Shown here piece by piece: positions 43,144 to 52,652 of a DNA stretch of 64,000 bases (position 1 is the first letter of the stretch; every line of letters begins with the position of its first letter). Below the pieces are notes generated by a model, which ran no database searches, was not told where the DNA came from, and saw only the letters and a list, made by a program, of their open reading frames with translations. The position numbers and the translations under genes were made by a program. The DNA comes from Flavobacteriales bacterium UBA1494 (GTDB taxonomy: Bacteria; Bacteroidota; Bacteroidia; Flavobacteriales_E; Vicingaceae), in the NCBI GenBank assembly GCA_905182175.1, contig CAJJAT010000028.1, positions 22,482 to 86,481 on the forward strand. The letters are read 5' to 3'.

Positions 43144-44100
43144 TTAAACATGCATTGCTCTGCTAAGTCTATCATTAATAGATCTACCTAAACCTTCGTC
43201 TGGTAAAGGTTCAATAACAATATAATCTAAATCAAGTTGGTCAAATTCGTGGAGAGTACTGTAAATATTTTGTGCTGCCTCATTTAAGTCGCCTGATTTA
43301 GATAGGATAACTTCCTTGTAAATATGGAATTGGGATGATTCTTTGAATTTTATGATACCAATTTTCGAAGTTTTATGTTGCACTATAAAATTTCCAACGT
43401 CATGTGTTACTACAGTTTTAGTCTTTGGAGCGTAATGTTTTTTAGACATACCCGGCGTTACTACAGTGCTTTTTTTTGCATTAAAAAATGCAAGCTTTCC
43501 AACCACTCCTTCAATTTCTTCTACACTAATTGCGCCCAATCGATATAGAATTACTTCACCGTTTTCAAACCCAATAATAGTTGATTTTATTCCGGCTGAG
43601 CAGTTGCCGCCATCTAATACCATTTTTAAACCTTCAGGAAAGTAGTCGGCAACATGTTTTGCTGTGGTTGGGCTAATTCGTTCAAAAGGGTTTGCGCTTG
43701 GCGCTGCAATCGGTCCACTTTCTTCTAACACCTTCAACAACATAGGATGTTTTGGAACTCGAAGCCCAATTGTATTTTTTCCTGCTGTGATTTGGTTACT
43801 AATGTGCTCAGCTTTTGGTAAAACTAAAGTTAGTGGGCCTGGCCAAAATTGCTCCGCCAATTTTTTTAACGGCGTTGGGAAATTAATGCATAGCTTTTCG
43901 GCTTGCGCAAAATTAGCTACATGCACAATTAGCGGATTTGTTCTTGGTCTTCCTTTTAATTCGAAAATATAATCAATCGCTTTTGGGTGGTCAATTGACG
44001 CCGCTAAACCATAAACTGTTTCTGTTGGAATAGCAACGACCTCGCCGCTTTTAAGCAACGCTATGGCTTTTTCAACAGAAGATTGTACAATGCTCTCCAT
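43144..44100 (-). CDS. tsaC: L-threonylcarbamoyladenylate synthase (Sua5 type)
   Basis: A 318-aa two-domain Sua5 protein. The YrdC domain occupies about 1-200 (VVAIPTETVYGLAASID near 21-37, FELKGRPRTNPLIVHV near 46-61, GLRVPKHPMLLKVLEESGPI, APSANPFERISPTTAKHV). The C-terminal Sua5 domain starts after the linker VVTPGMSKKHYAPKTKTVV near 216. It makes threonylcarbamoyl-AMP from threonine, bicarbonate and ATP for tRNA t6A37. Single-domain TsaC is about 190 aa, so the longer Sua5 form applies. Confidence 0.94.
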   Translation of the reverse strand: MESIVQSSVEKAIALLKSGEVVAIPTETVYGLAASIDHPKAIDYIFELKGRPRTNPLIVHVANFAQAEKLCINFPTPLKKLAEQFWPGPLTLVLPKAEHISNQITAGKNTIGLRVPKHPMLLKVLEESGPIAAPSANPFERISPTTAKHVADYFPEGLKMVLDGGNCSAGIKSTIIGFENGEVILYRLGAISVEEIEGVVGKLAFFNAKKSTVVTPGMSKKHYAPKTKTVVTHDVGNFIVQHKTSKIGIIKFKESSQFHIYKEVILSKSGDLNEAAQNIYSTLHEFDQLDLDYIVIEPLPDEGLGRSINDRLSRAMHV

Positions 44101-44122
44101 TGCTGTAAAGTTCGGGAATTAT

Positions 44123-44716
44123 CTAGTCTTTTGATACGTACTTTACACCAGCTTCAATTCGAACCTTTAGGTGATTGTCTTTGGGAGGAATAGGGCAGCT
44201 GTAATTATGATTATAAGCACAATAAGGATTGTATGCTTGGTTAAAATCAATGACCATGTCATTTCCTTTTGTCATCCTTAGATCAATAAAACGGCCACCG
44301 CCATAGGTGTCATTACCAGAAGTTTCATCCGTAAAGGGGAGGAATAAATAATCTTCATATTCTGGTTTGCTTATTCCATAACTTTTATAAATATTTAATT
44401 GATGCGACTTTCCCTTGATTTTAAAAGTAGCAACAGCGTACACCACGTATTCTGGTCTTCGATCTGTCGTCGTTTTCATTTTAAAAGGTTTTGTTTTATC
44501 AATTCGTTCAATTTTTGCAGTAACAATGTATTGCGAATCAATTTTGTAGAATGGTAGACCTTTAAAATCATTGAGGTCTTTTTTAAGGAGTGGAGAACTC
44601 GAAGTGTCAGCATATTGCTCGTTCGTCTCTTTTTGGAATTCTTTAGCCGATTTTTGTTGGGCAAAACTTGTTGTTAAAATACAACAAAGTAGGAGAGATA
44701 AAGGGATTCTTTTCAT
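44123..44716 (-). CDS. DUF1684 family exported protein
   Basis: A 197-aa protein with a signal peptide (SLLLCCILTTSFAQ). The DUF1684 core is clear: FLPFTDETSGNDTYGGGRFI near 125-145, then FNQAYNPYCAYNHNYSCPIPP near 158-178 and VRIEAGVKYV at the end. The AYNPYCAY block is the most conserved part of the family. Function unknown. It is 22 nt upstream of the Sua5 gene's start on the same strand. Confidence 0.88.
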   Translation of the reverse strand: MKRIPLSLLLCCILTTSFAQQKSAKEFQKETNEQYADTSSSPLLKKDLNDFKGLPFYKIDSQYIVTAKIERIDKTKPFKMKTTTDRRPEYVVYAVATFKIKGKSHQLNIYKSYGISKPEYEDYLFLPFTDETSGNDTYGGGRFIDLRMTKGNDMVIDFNQAYNPYCAYNHNYSCPIPPKDNHLKVRIEAGVKYVSKD

Positions 44717-45551
44717 GGACGAAAAGTAAGCAAACTACAGTTTTTGAATTCAAACTTGTATAAACATTGTATCCTTGGTCTGCAGCTCTTGTGAAGCCAC
44801 TTCTTGTATTAGTTAAATAATTTTTGTAGTGAATTAGGGAGGGGTCTGAAACTGAGATTACGTTAATCGCACTATAGTAGGTAGCTAACGCTGGAATGAT
44901 TAGTTGAAATTTCCACATTGATAACTGCTTCAATTATTTATGTGTTGGAGTTAAAAAAGGTATTCTGACTTTCATTTATACCCAATGATGGAGCATTGGC
45001 TTGAAATCTGAAAATATCTGAATTTAGAGCGAAAGAATTCGTGCCGTTGATAGTTATGAAACTACTGTTACCTCGCTTGAATTACTCAATTCTTGATCTT
45101 GATGGGCATTAATATTAAATGTTCTTCTGTCATCTCTGCTAGTTTTAATGTCTCTAACCATGGCAATATTGACGTTGATGTTAGTTGTAATATTACTCAG
45201 ATTAACTATTATACACCCTACAAAAGTATCTCATACTACTCCGCTGTTGTAATAAAATCCGACTATACTATTGGCTTGTCAACAAGTAAACCTAGCAATG
45301 AAGTCGTAATTTAATGCCGACATGATTCTTCCATCTTTGGCACTAACATAACTTTGGCCGTTCCTGTATTAGCACTTATTAGAATGTGTCGAGAAACCGA
45401 AAATTGAGCCAATAAAATGGGGAACAGAGGAAGGTTAATCGGTTGGCGATTTCGTTGCAGTGCGTAATTTTTTAAGACATTCTTTTTCAATTTAAATGTT
45501 AAAAATGCACCAATTCAATGAGTTATACCCTGGTTTTAGTAATTTTAATTC
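44717..45551. other. About 830 bases without a supported gene
   Basis: The minus strand at 44744-44933 holds a short frame (VISVSDPSLIHYKNYLTNTR) and the plus strand at 45093-45314 a Ser/Ile/Asn-rich 73-codon frame. Neither has family features or a convincing context. I treat the region as intergenic or decayed. Confidence 0.4.
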
Positions 45552-46010
45552 ATGCAGACATTGGAACAACAGCTGGTTGAATTAGAACTTTTCATTCCAT
45601 TTATGGAAAAAGAAAATTTTGATGTATCAAAAGTTTCTGTGGCTTGGCAAATCGACCATTCCTTGAGGGTTGTGAATGGAATAATTGAAGTATTGGAGGA
45701 TTCGGACCCGAACCTATTCCAACAAAGAGCAAATCTATGGCGATTTCTTTTTTTAACACTCAACTTTCTGCCAAGAGGTAAAGGTAAACCTCCAAAGCGA
45801 GTTATGCCTGATTATCACATTAGCGAAAGCGACCTCAAAAGAAGATTAGGTTTTGCATTTGAGAATATTTTAAGTTCTAAAAAAATACCAAAAAAAGCCC
45901 ACTTTAGACATCCTATGTTCGGCACATTAATTCGAGAACAGTCGAGTCATTTTATCCAAATTCATACAGAACACCATTTAAAAATTATTCGAGATATATT
46001 GAAACCTTAA
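45552..46010 (+). CDS. DUF1569 (DinB-like fold) protein
   Basis: A 152-aa helical protein. WQIDHSLRVVNGIIEVLEDS near 32-51 and the C-terminal HPMFGTLIREQSSHFIQIHTEHHLKIIRDI near 119-148 match DUF1569. Histidines H35, H119, H138 and the HTEHH cluster could form the metal site seen in the DinB/YfiT superfamily. The role is unknown. Its stop codon overlaps the stop of the converging DUF4407 gene (46007-46010). Confidence 0.8.
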   Translation: MQTLEQQLVELELFIPFMEKENFDVSKVSVAWQIDHSLRVVNGIIEVLEDSDPNLFQQRANLWRFLFLTLNFLPRGKGKPPKRVMPDYHISESDLKRRLGFAFENILSSKKIPKKAHFRHPMFGTLIREQSSHFIQIHTEHHLKIIRDILKP

Positions 46011-47026
46011 GCTTCGCTAATTTGATTGTATAATTTCTCCAAATATTCTCTTCTACTTTCATTGTCTAACTCTTGAACTAATAAATCGTCGTCTAATAAG
46101 ATTCGGTCATACATTCCAAAAGGGGAAAAGGTTTTAAAAATGAAGGGCAAAATGTCAACTAGGATAAAGAGTAAAATCAATATGTATTGGGTAATACGAA
46201 CTATCGAATGCTTTTCTTTTAACTGCTCAAGCGCCATTTCACGTCTCAAATAATCAGTATATGTGGAGTAAGCGGAAATTGTACTGTCCTGTTGATTTTT
46301 AAGTTGAGCTAACTCTGAATTGTGGGATTTTCTTTCTACGACTTGATTAACTCTCAACGATTTTAACTCCTCTTCAATCGTATTTAATTGTCTGATCTTA
46401 TTCTCAGCTGAAGGACCTTTACCATAGATGCCCGTTGTGGTAATTTCGCCTTTTGAATTTTTAATTACTTCACCATCTATTTCTTTTGTAACTATTTCGA
46501 ATTGAATGTCCCGTTGTTCTAATTTGCTTTTTTCGGAACTATCCAGTCGACGTAGTTTGAACTCAATGTTAAAGATTTTAGCATCGAATTCCTTTTCTAT
46601 TTTTTTCTTGTGTGCTATTGTGTTTTCTGTAATCTGGTCTTGAATACTTCCATCAAAATACAGCATTACGAGTGGATGAGAAATGACAATTCCCAAAATC
46701 AAAGCAAACCCCATGCGCAAGAAGAAGGCAGGGTTTTTCAATTCACTTCTGTTGTCCATTTTGCGAATGTGAGTGGATACGATGAATCGATCAAACGAAA
46801 AGATGATCAATGACCAAATAAAACCACCGAAAAAATAGAGCAGAGGCAAAGCCGTAATTCCCTCAACAGTTGAAAGTGCAAAAGACATGGAAACAAACGC
46901 AAGAGTAGCAGGAACAAGTACAAGCGTTCCATAGCCGATGTGTTTGTTTCGTTCTTTTTTAGAGCAATGTGAAAGTAAGACGGTGTCGCTGCCAGCGCAC
47001 CAAATAAAAAAATCACTGATTTTCAT
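46007..47026 (-). CDS. DUF4407 membrane protein
   Basis: A 339-aa protein starting at ATG 47026 (MKISDFFIWCAGSDTVLLSH), the conserved DUF4407 N-terminus. Two membrane helices follow (LVLVPATLAFVSMSFAL and LLYFFGGFIWSLIIF), then FDRFIVSTHIRK and a third helix (FALILGIVISHPLVMLYF). Residues about 150-275 form a long coiled coil. A final helix (ITQYILILLFILVDILPFIF) and a short tail end it. The family has no known function; topology suggests a cell-envelope structural or sensing role. Confidence 0.85.
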   Translation of the reverse strand: MKISDFFIWCAGSDTVLLSHCSKKERNKHIGYGTLVLVPATLAFVSMSFALSTVEGITALPLLYFFGGFIWSLIIFSFDRFIVSTHIRKMDNRSELKNPAFFLRMGFALILGIVISHPLVMLYFDGSIQDQITENTIAHKKKIEKEFDAKIFNIEFKLRRLDSSEKSKLEQRDIQFEIVTKEIDGEVIKNSKGEITTTGIYGKGPSAENKIRQLNTIEEELKSLRVNQVVERKSHNSELAQLKNQQDSTISAYSTYTDYLRREMALEQLKEKHSIVRITQYILILLFILVDILPFIFKTFSPFGMYDRILLDDDLLVQELDNESRREYLEKLYNQISEA

Positions 47027-47386
47027 AGTAGAAAGTTTTGTGGTTGATGTAGCAGAAACGCTACAAAAGAGCACTTTTGTGTAAGTATGGTCAAAACTAA
47101 TACTACTATGTATAGAAAGGTACTGAATTGTGATGGGTGGTTTATTATTAGAATAGAGTTTTAAATTGAGGTTGGAATGGGCATTTTTCTATTCTCTAAT
47201 TTTTACAATAAACAAATAATGCAATGAGTAAAAAAATTGCCCACAAGGACTAATATTGGCTTTTTAAACTTGACGAATTGCTCGAAACAAAATAATTAGT
47301 TTCCATTCATCGAACCATTTGTCCATCTATCGTTTTTCTTTGTTACAACCTAAAAAACAAGTTGATTTTTGCTTAAAATTATTTCA
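47027..47386. other. Divergent intergenic region, about 360 bases
   Basis: It lies between the divergent DUF4407 and TonB-type receptor genes and must carry both promoters. No exact TAnnTTTG box close to either start was found; a near match ending TTTTTG lies near 47370. Nothing else is recognisable. Confidence 0.4.
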
Positions 47387-49765
47387 ATGAAAAAAATACT
47401 ATTCTTTCTATTTATTTCCTTTTCTGCTTTTTCATTCGCTCAATCTATTCAAGGTGTGGTGTTAGATGAGATCGGGGAGGGGCTTCCTTTTGCCACGTTG
47501 CAGTTATTTAAAGCTGACAGCTCTGTTCAAAAAGTGGAGACTACTAGGGCAGATGGAACTTTTCGGTTTACAAATCTGACCGAAAATAATTATCGTTTAG
47601 AGATTAGCTTTATTGGATTTAAGGTAAAAACAAAATTGATAGATTTGGCGATTGATAAGGGTGTTTTAGGACGAATTACAATGAACCAATCAACCACAGA
47701 CATTGGGGAGGTGACAATTTCTGCAGACAAACCAATGATTCAAGTAGAGGCGGATAAAACTATATTTAATGTATCACAAAATTTAAGTACTACAGGAGAC
47801 AATGGGGTTGAGCTTTTGCGGAAAGCTCCTGGGCTTCAAGTTGACAACGACGACAATATTATTTTAGAAGGAAAATCAGGAGTTACCGTCTATATTAATG
47901 GGAAACAAAGCTTTTTACAAGGTCAAGATTTAACAAATTATTTGAAGAGTATTCGAGCTGAAGAAATTGAAAGTATTGAAATTATTACTCAACCTTCTTC
48001 TAAATTTGACGCAGCAGGAAGTGGTGGAATTTTAAACATCATCTTGAAACGAGAGAAAGGACTGGGGACAAAAGGCAGCATTACCAATACATTTACTTAC
48101 GGCGATTTTGGAAGAAACAATACTACTTTGAACCTTAATCACAGAAGTAAAAACTTTGCTCTATTCACCACCTATTCTCATTTCCAAGGGAAATCCACTC
48201 GGTTCTTTGATATGCTTCGAATACAAGGAAATAATGTTTTTAATGGTGAGACAGAATCAGTGCAGGAAATGCAAAACGATAGGTTAAACGTTGGTGGAGA
48301 CTTCTATTTGAACGACAGAAATACGGTGAGTTTATCGTTTAGTGGAAACGTAAGCGACGACTTAAATAAGTCAACATCTGAAACCCCTATTAGTAAAATA
48401 GATGGGGAAGTGGATAGTATTTTAAGGGCTCCCAATGTGGACGATAATAAAGTCATTAATCTCAATGCAACGTTGAACTATACGTATAAAGATTCGGCAG
48501 GTAGAACATTTAGCACTGATTTTGATATAGTTCGATACCAACAAGATCAATCAAGTTTACAACCAAACATTTATTTGAGTCCTAACGAGACTATTGAGTT
48601 AGGTAGGAATGAGAATTTCCAAGAAACGCCAATTGACATCACTGTTTTAAGTGGTATGGTAGATTATGAGCAAAAGTTATGGAAGGGTGTTTTTGCTGTT
48701 GGGGCAAAAGTTTCAAGTGTACAAACGGACAACACTTTTGATTTCTATCAAGTAAAGAATGGATCCAATAATTTGGACAGTAGCAGAAGCAACCAATTTG
48801 ATTATGTAGAATCAATTTTAGCGGGGTATGTGAATTACAAGTACAAGCTTAAAAAGTGGAGTTTTCAAGCTGGCTTAAGAGCAGAGCAAACTTACTCAGA
48901 TGGAGATTTAACTACTTTAGTTGGTCAAGATACCAGTGTAAGTAGAGAATATCTTAACCTGTTTCCATCAGGAGGAATTACTTATCAAGGAAATTGGGAA
49001 AACACCTTTGCTTTAACTTACAGTAGAAGAATTCAACGACCGAGTTACCGAAATTTAAATCCTTTCGAATCCCAAATTAACGAGTTAAGTTTTAGAAGAG
49101 GAAATCCATTTTTGCAACCTCAGTTCACGCACAACATTAAGCTTTCCAATTCATACAAATACAAGTTAAATACAAGCTTCACCTATTCTTATATTTCTGA
49201 CTTTTTTGCTGAAGTAACGGAGGCTGAGGGTGACCGTAAAAGTTTTATCAATACTCGAAATGTTGCTGATCAGCAGGTGTATAATTTTAGCGTGAGTTAT
49301 CCAATAAAAATTAAAGAATGGTGGAGTATTTATGCAAGTACATACTTATACTACACCAATTTCACGCCAACCCATCCTGACTTTATAGCGATTAACAGGA
49401 CAGTTTACGGAGGTTTTGCACAAAGTACTTTTACGTTACCTAAAAACTTCAGATTTGAAGTGAGTGGTTGGTATAGCGGACCCTCTATATGGCGAGGGAC
49501 GTTTAAAACTAAAAGTATTGGTTCATTGAGTCTCGCTCTTCAAAAAAGATGGGATAAATGGACCGGAAAGGTATCTTTTAATGATGTGTTATTTACCAGC
49601 CCTTGGAGAGCAGAAAATCGTTTTGGGGATTTATTTTTAACAGGGACTGGAGGAAGTGATAGCAGAAATGTAAGCATTTACCTAAGCTATACTTTTGGTC
49701 AAAATGACGTAAAGGAAAAACGCAGAAGAAGCTCTGCAGCAGAGGAAGAAAAAGGGCGAATTTAA
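47387..49765 (+). CDS. Outer-membrane receptor, TonB-dependent type (OMP_b-brl_3) with carboxypeptidase-like N-domain
   Basis: A 792-aa protein starting at ATG 47387 (MKKILFFLFISFSAFSFAQS signal). Residues 20-105 are a CarboxypepD_reg-like domain (GVVLDEIGEGLPFATLQLF). A plug follows (LLRKAPGLQVDNDDNIILEG near 150-168, VYINGKQSFLQGQDL, SIEIITQPSSKFDAAGSGGI near 200-220). About 500 residues of beta-barrel end in SRNVSIYLSYTFGQND. This subfamily is common in Bacteroidota; the ligand is unknown and no SusD partner is adjacent. The final residues are a basic tail (KEKRRRSSAAEEEKGRI). Confidence 0.9.
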   Translation: MKKILFFLFISFSAFSFAQSIQGVVLDEIGEGLPFATLQLFKADSSVQKVETTRADGTFRFTNLTENNYRLEISFIGFKVKTKLIDLAIDKGVLGRITMNQSTTDIGEVTISADKPMIQVEADKTIFNVSQNLSTTGDNGVELLRKAPGLQVDNDDNIILEGKSGVTVYINGKQSFLQGQDLTNYLKSIRAEEIESIEIITQPSSKFDAAGSGGILNIILKREKGLGTKGSITNTFTYGDFGRNNTTLNLNHRSKNFALFTTYSHFQGKSTRFFDMLRIQGNNVFNGETESVQEMQNDRLNVGGDFYLNDRNTVSLSFSGNVSDDLNKSTSETPISKIDGEVDSILRAPNVDDNKVINLNATLNYTYKDSAGRTFSTDFDIVRYQQDQSSLQPNIYLSPNETIELGRNENFQETPIDITVLSGMVDYEQKLWKGVFAVGAKVSSVQTDNTFDFYQVKNGSNNLDSSRSNQFDYVESILAGYVNYKYKLKKWSFQAGLRAEQTYSDGDLTTLVGQDTSVSREYLNLFPSGGITYQGNWENTFALTYSRRIQRPSYRNLNPFESQINELSFRRGNPFLQPQFTHNIKLSNSYKYKLNTSFTYSYISDFFAEVTEAEGDRKSFINTRNVADQQVYNFSVSYPIKIKEWWSIYASTYLYYTNFTPTHPDFIAINRTVYGGFAQSTFTLPKNFRFEVSGWYSGPSIWRGTFKTKSIGSLSLALQKRWDKWTGKVSFNDVLFTSPWRAENRFGDLFLTGTGGSDSRNVSIYLSYTFGQNDVKEKRRRSSAAEEEKGRI

Positions 49766-49829
49766 AAAGAGAATAGCAAATTGAGAAATTGTGAAAACTC
49801 TTTTTTACACCAATCGGAGTTTCTATTTT

Positions 49830-49854
49830 GTCATACTGAGCGGAGTCGAAGTAT
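49830..49854 (+). repeat. Interspersed repeat copy, ACTGAGCGGAGTCGAAGT core
   Basis: The core ACTGAGCGGAG-YCGAAGT also occurs at 63809-63828 with one base different (C for T). A weaker echo, TTGAGCGCTACCCGAAGTG, lies near 49898. All are intergenic, next to gene ends. Confidence 0.6.
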
Positions 49855-49971
49855 AGGACAAATGCCTAATTTATTACATTGAGCAGCAGCGTTTATATTG
49901 AGCGCTACCCGAAGTGAATCGCACAAATCACTAATCTGCAGAAGAAAATTAGTTAAAAGTATAGAGAAAAT

Positions 49972-50484
49972 TTATTTTCTCGGCTTCTTATATAGAGGAA
50001 CCGTGCTGCAAGGTTCGCCATACATTAATACTTTAACAACAGGCTGCAACAGTTCTGTTGCACGAACGTAGGCTGAGGGAGGAACTACTTTGCCGCTGCA
50101 ACCTTTAATTACAACTCGTGCGTCGATGTAATCATTAGGGTTTACTTTTGAAATTGCTTCTTCAAAGAGAATGGTTTCTAATTCTTCAAGATTTCCAAAA
50201 ACTACTTTTTTAGCAAAGGGTGCTAACTTTGTTGTCAACAGCATATAAGCCCAAGTTGGTACAATAGCATCAACTGAACAATAAATAGCAACGTATTTAT
50301 CTTGGTAAGCCGTCCAATCGTGGTGCTTTACAAATTCGCGGAAATCTTTTTCTTTTAAAGCAATTTCTTGCCAAAGATTCTCTTTGATATCGTACAATAC
50401 TCTTTCACCTTCAGGAAAAATATCCTCTAAGTTAAAGGTAATTAAACCACTATTAACTACTCTATTTATGATTTCTTCAGCCAT
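49972..50484 (-). CDS. DUF2480 family protein
   Basis: A 170-aa cytoplasmic protein with DUF2480 features: INRVVNSGLITFNLEDIFPE at the start, CSVDAIVPTWAYMLLTTKLA near 68-87 and CSGKVVPPSAYVRATELLQP near 131-150. Function unknown. In Bacteroidota it commonly sits at the end of the SUF gene cluster, as here, separated from the DUF59 gene by 99 nt. A link to Fe-S assembly is context-based inference. Confidence 0.85.
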   Translation of the reverse strand: MAEEIINRVVNSGLITFNLEDIFPEGERVLYDIKENLWQEIALKEKDFREFVKHHDWTAYQDKYVAIYCSVDAIVPTWAYMLLTTKLAPFAKKVVFGNLEELETILFEEAISKVNPNDYIDARVVIKGCSGKVVPPSAYVRATELLQPVVKVLMYGEPCSTVPLYKKPRK

Positions 50485-50583
50485 TCTTTTTATTGATAAC
50501 TTCCTTGTTGTCTCTGGTTATTTGATGCCAACGTTTATTAATGGTGCAAATATCACTCAACAAATATTAGTGCACATGTTTCA

Positions 50584-50919
50584 CTACATGAAACCTAATT
50601 CAAACTTTGCTTCTTCGCTCATCATTTCTTTACCCCAAGTAGGCTCCCAAACAATCTCTACTTCAGAAGTTTTTACGCACCAGCAACTTTCTGCTTTCAC
50701 TCGAACCTCTTCAGGCATACTTTCAGCAACTGGGCAATTGGGAGAAGTCAATGTCATCTCAATTTTTACATTGAACTCATCGTCTACAATAACAAAGTAA
50801 ATTAACCCTAAGTCGTAAATATTTACGGGTATCTCAGGGTCGTAGATAGTCTTTAAGACTTCAATTACTTGATTTTCTACATCTTTTTTTGAAAGGTTGC
50901 TTACGTTCTTTTCAGCCAT
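50584..50919 (-). CDS. DUF59/MIP18-family SUF assembly protein (SufT-like)
   Basis: A 111-aa protein. EVLKTIYDPEIPVNIYDLGL near 18-37 and MTLTSPNCPVAESMPEEVRV near 56-75 are the DUF59 hallmarks, with the reactive Cys of PNCP. These proteins help mature or deliver Fe-S clusters. It follows sufE by 3 nt, confirming membership of the suf operon. Confidence 0.9.
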   Translation of the reverse strand: MAEKNVSNLSKKDVENQVIEVLKTIYDPEIPVNIYDLGLIYFVIVDDEFNVKIEMTLTSPNCPVAESMPEEVRVKAESCWCVKTSEVEIVWEPTWGKEMMSEEAKFELGFM

Positions 50920-50922
50920 AAC

Positions 50923-51342
50923 TTATACTTTTGAAGAATATGCAATTGCATACATTTTCATTTGTTTTACCATACTAACCAATCCATTGGACCGAGTAGG
51001 TGAAAGGTGTTCTTTTAATCCAACTTTATCAATAAAATAAAGTTCAGTTTCCATAATCTCTTTTGGGGAAGAATCCGTTAAAATTCGAATCATTAAAGAT
51101 ATAATTCCCTTGGTAATAATTGCATCGCTGTCAGCCGTATAGTGAACTTTAGACTTCTCTAAGTCAGCAGCTAACCAAACTCTTGATTGACAACCTTTAA
51201 TAATATTTTCCGAAGTTTTTTTTGTCTCTTTAATTAATGGGAGTTCTTTACCCAATGAAATTAAGTATTCATATTTGTCCATCCAGTCCTCGAACATTTC
51301 GAATTCTTCAATTATCCCGTCTTGTCTCTCGTTAATTGTCAT
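50923..51342 (-). CDS. sufE: Sulfur acceptor SufE
   Basis: A 139-aa SufE protein. EEFEMFEDWMDKYEYLISLG near the start and IIKGCQSRVWLAADLEK near 48-64 with the persulfide-accepting Cys52 are conserved. It takes sulfur from SufS and passes it to SufB. Its ATG overlaps the sufS stop (TAATG). Confidence 0.95.
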   Translation of the reverse strand: MTINERQDGIIEEFEMFEDWMDKYEYLISLGKELPLIKETKKTSENIIKGCQSRVWLAADLEKSKVHYTADSDAIITKGIISLMIRILTDSSPKEIMETELYFIDKVGLKEHLSPTRSNGLVSMVKQMKMYAIAYSSKV

Positions 51343-52562
51343 TATGAAAGCATGTTTATGGCTCTTTTTAGAGCAACAATTAATAAATCAACTTCTTCTT
51401 TTGTGTTGTAGAAAGCAAAACTTGCTCTTACTGTTCCTTGAATTCCAAATCGGTTCATTAGAGGCTGTGTGCAATGATGACCTGTTCGAACTGCTACGCC
51501 CATTTTATCTACAATCACTCCAATATCATACGCATGCACTCCTTCTACCACAAAAGAAATTACTGAGGCTTTTTTCGTTGCTTCACCAACTATTTTCAGA
51601 CCATCTATTTTCTTTAATTGGGCAGTCGCGTAATCAAGCAATTCTTGTTCATGCACATGAATTTCGTCCCAATTTAAAGAATTAATGTAGTCTACCGCTG
51701 CCGCAGTTGCTATACCTGCAGAGATATTTGGGGTTCCTGCTTCAAGTTTATGTGGCAATTCATTGTAGGTAGTTTTCTCAAAAGTTACTTCCTTAATCAT
51801 ATCGCCACCACCCTGATAAGGAGGCATTTCTTCTAATAAAGCCTTCTTTCCATAAAGAATTCCAACTCCAGTGGGACCAAACATTTTATGTAACCCAAAA
51901 ACGTAGAAGTCTGCATCTATCTCTCTCACATTTGGTGCAGCATGTGCTACTTGTTGCGCTCCATCCACTAACACTTTTGCTCCAACTTCGTGCGCTAATG
52001 CTATAATTTCTTTTACCGGGTTTATTGTTCCGAGTGTATTGCTAATTTGAACAAGCGCTACCATTTTCGTTTTGCTAGAAAGTAACTTTTTATATTCCTC
52101 CATCAACAATTCACCTGAATCGTTAACTGGAATCACTTTTAGTGTGGCGCCTTTCTCCTCGCAAATCATCTGCCACGGCACAATGTTAGAGTGGTGCTCC
52201 ATTTCGGTAATAATTACTTCATCATCCTTTTGCAGATTAGCTCTTCCCCAAGCGTTTGAAATCATATTGATTCCGTCGGTTGTGCCTTTCGTGAAAATTA
52301 CCTCTTCAGAATGTTCTGCATTAATCCATGCTTGAATCTTCTTTCTACCTTCTTCATAGGCCGTTGTAGCAACTTGGCTCAAAGTATGCACACCACGGTG
52401 AATATTCGAATTGTCGTTCGAGTAATAACCCGTGATGGCGTCAATTACAATCTGAGGCTTCTGAGAAGTTGCTCCGTTATCCAAATAAACCAAGGTTTTA
52501 CCATTTACCTCTCTTGAAAGTATTGGAAAATCTTTTCTAATGTCGTTTACGTTGAATTTCAT
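51342..52562 (-). CDS. sufS: Cysteine desulfurase SufS
   Basis: A 406-aa PLP enzyme, group II desulfurase. YLDNGATSQKP near 26-36, TDGINMISNAWG near 95, the PLP lysine in FGLHKMFGPTGVG near 225, and the catalytic Cys in RTGHHCTQPLMNRF near 360. It converts cysteine to alanine, leaving a persulfide for SufE. Upstream gap to sufD is 90 nt of AT-rich DNA. Confidence 0.96.
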   Translation of the reverse strand: MKFNVNDIRKDFPILSREVNGKTLVYLDNGATSQKPQIVIDAITGYYSNDNSNIHRGVHTLSQVATTAYEEGRKKIQAWINAEHSEEVIFTKGTTDGINMISNAWGRANLQKDDEVIITEMEHHSNIVPWQMICEEKGATLKVIPVNDSGELLMEEYKKLLSSKTKMVALVQISNTLGTINPVKEIIALAHEVGAKVLVDGAQQVAHAAPNVREIDADFYVFGLHKMFGPTGVGILYGKKALLEEMPPYQGGGDMIKEVTFEKTTYNELPHKLEAGTPNISAGIATAAAVDYINSLNWDEIHVHEQELLDYATAQLKKIDGLKIVGEATKKASVISFVVEGVHAYDIGVIVDKMGVAVRTGHHCTQPLMNRFGIQGTVRASFAFYNTKEEVDLLIVALKRAINMLS

Positions 52563-52652
52563 TAATTAATTTTTAGTTTTTAATTACAAACTATAAGTAG
52601 TAGAATTGCTAAGAAGCAATGATTAAAAATTATCGCAGATTTGATTTAAAAT

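Noticed and set aside
44643..44933. 96-codon minus-strand frame
   Set aside because: Its 3' third overlaps the well-supported DUF1684 gene in another frame; the rest lacks features.
45093..45314. 73-codon plus-strand frame
   Set aside because: Biased Ser/Ile/Tyr composition, no signal peptide, no family feature and no operon context.
47341..47386. -7 box upstream of the outer-membrane receptor gene
   Set aside because: The candidate ends in TTTTTG but lacks the TA at the right spacing, so it does not match TAnnTTTG.
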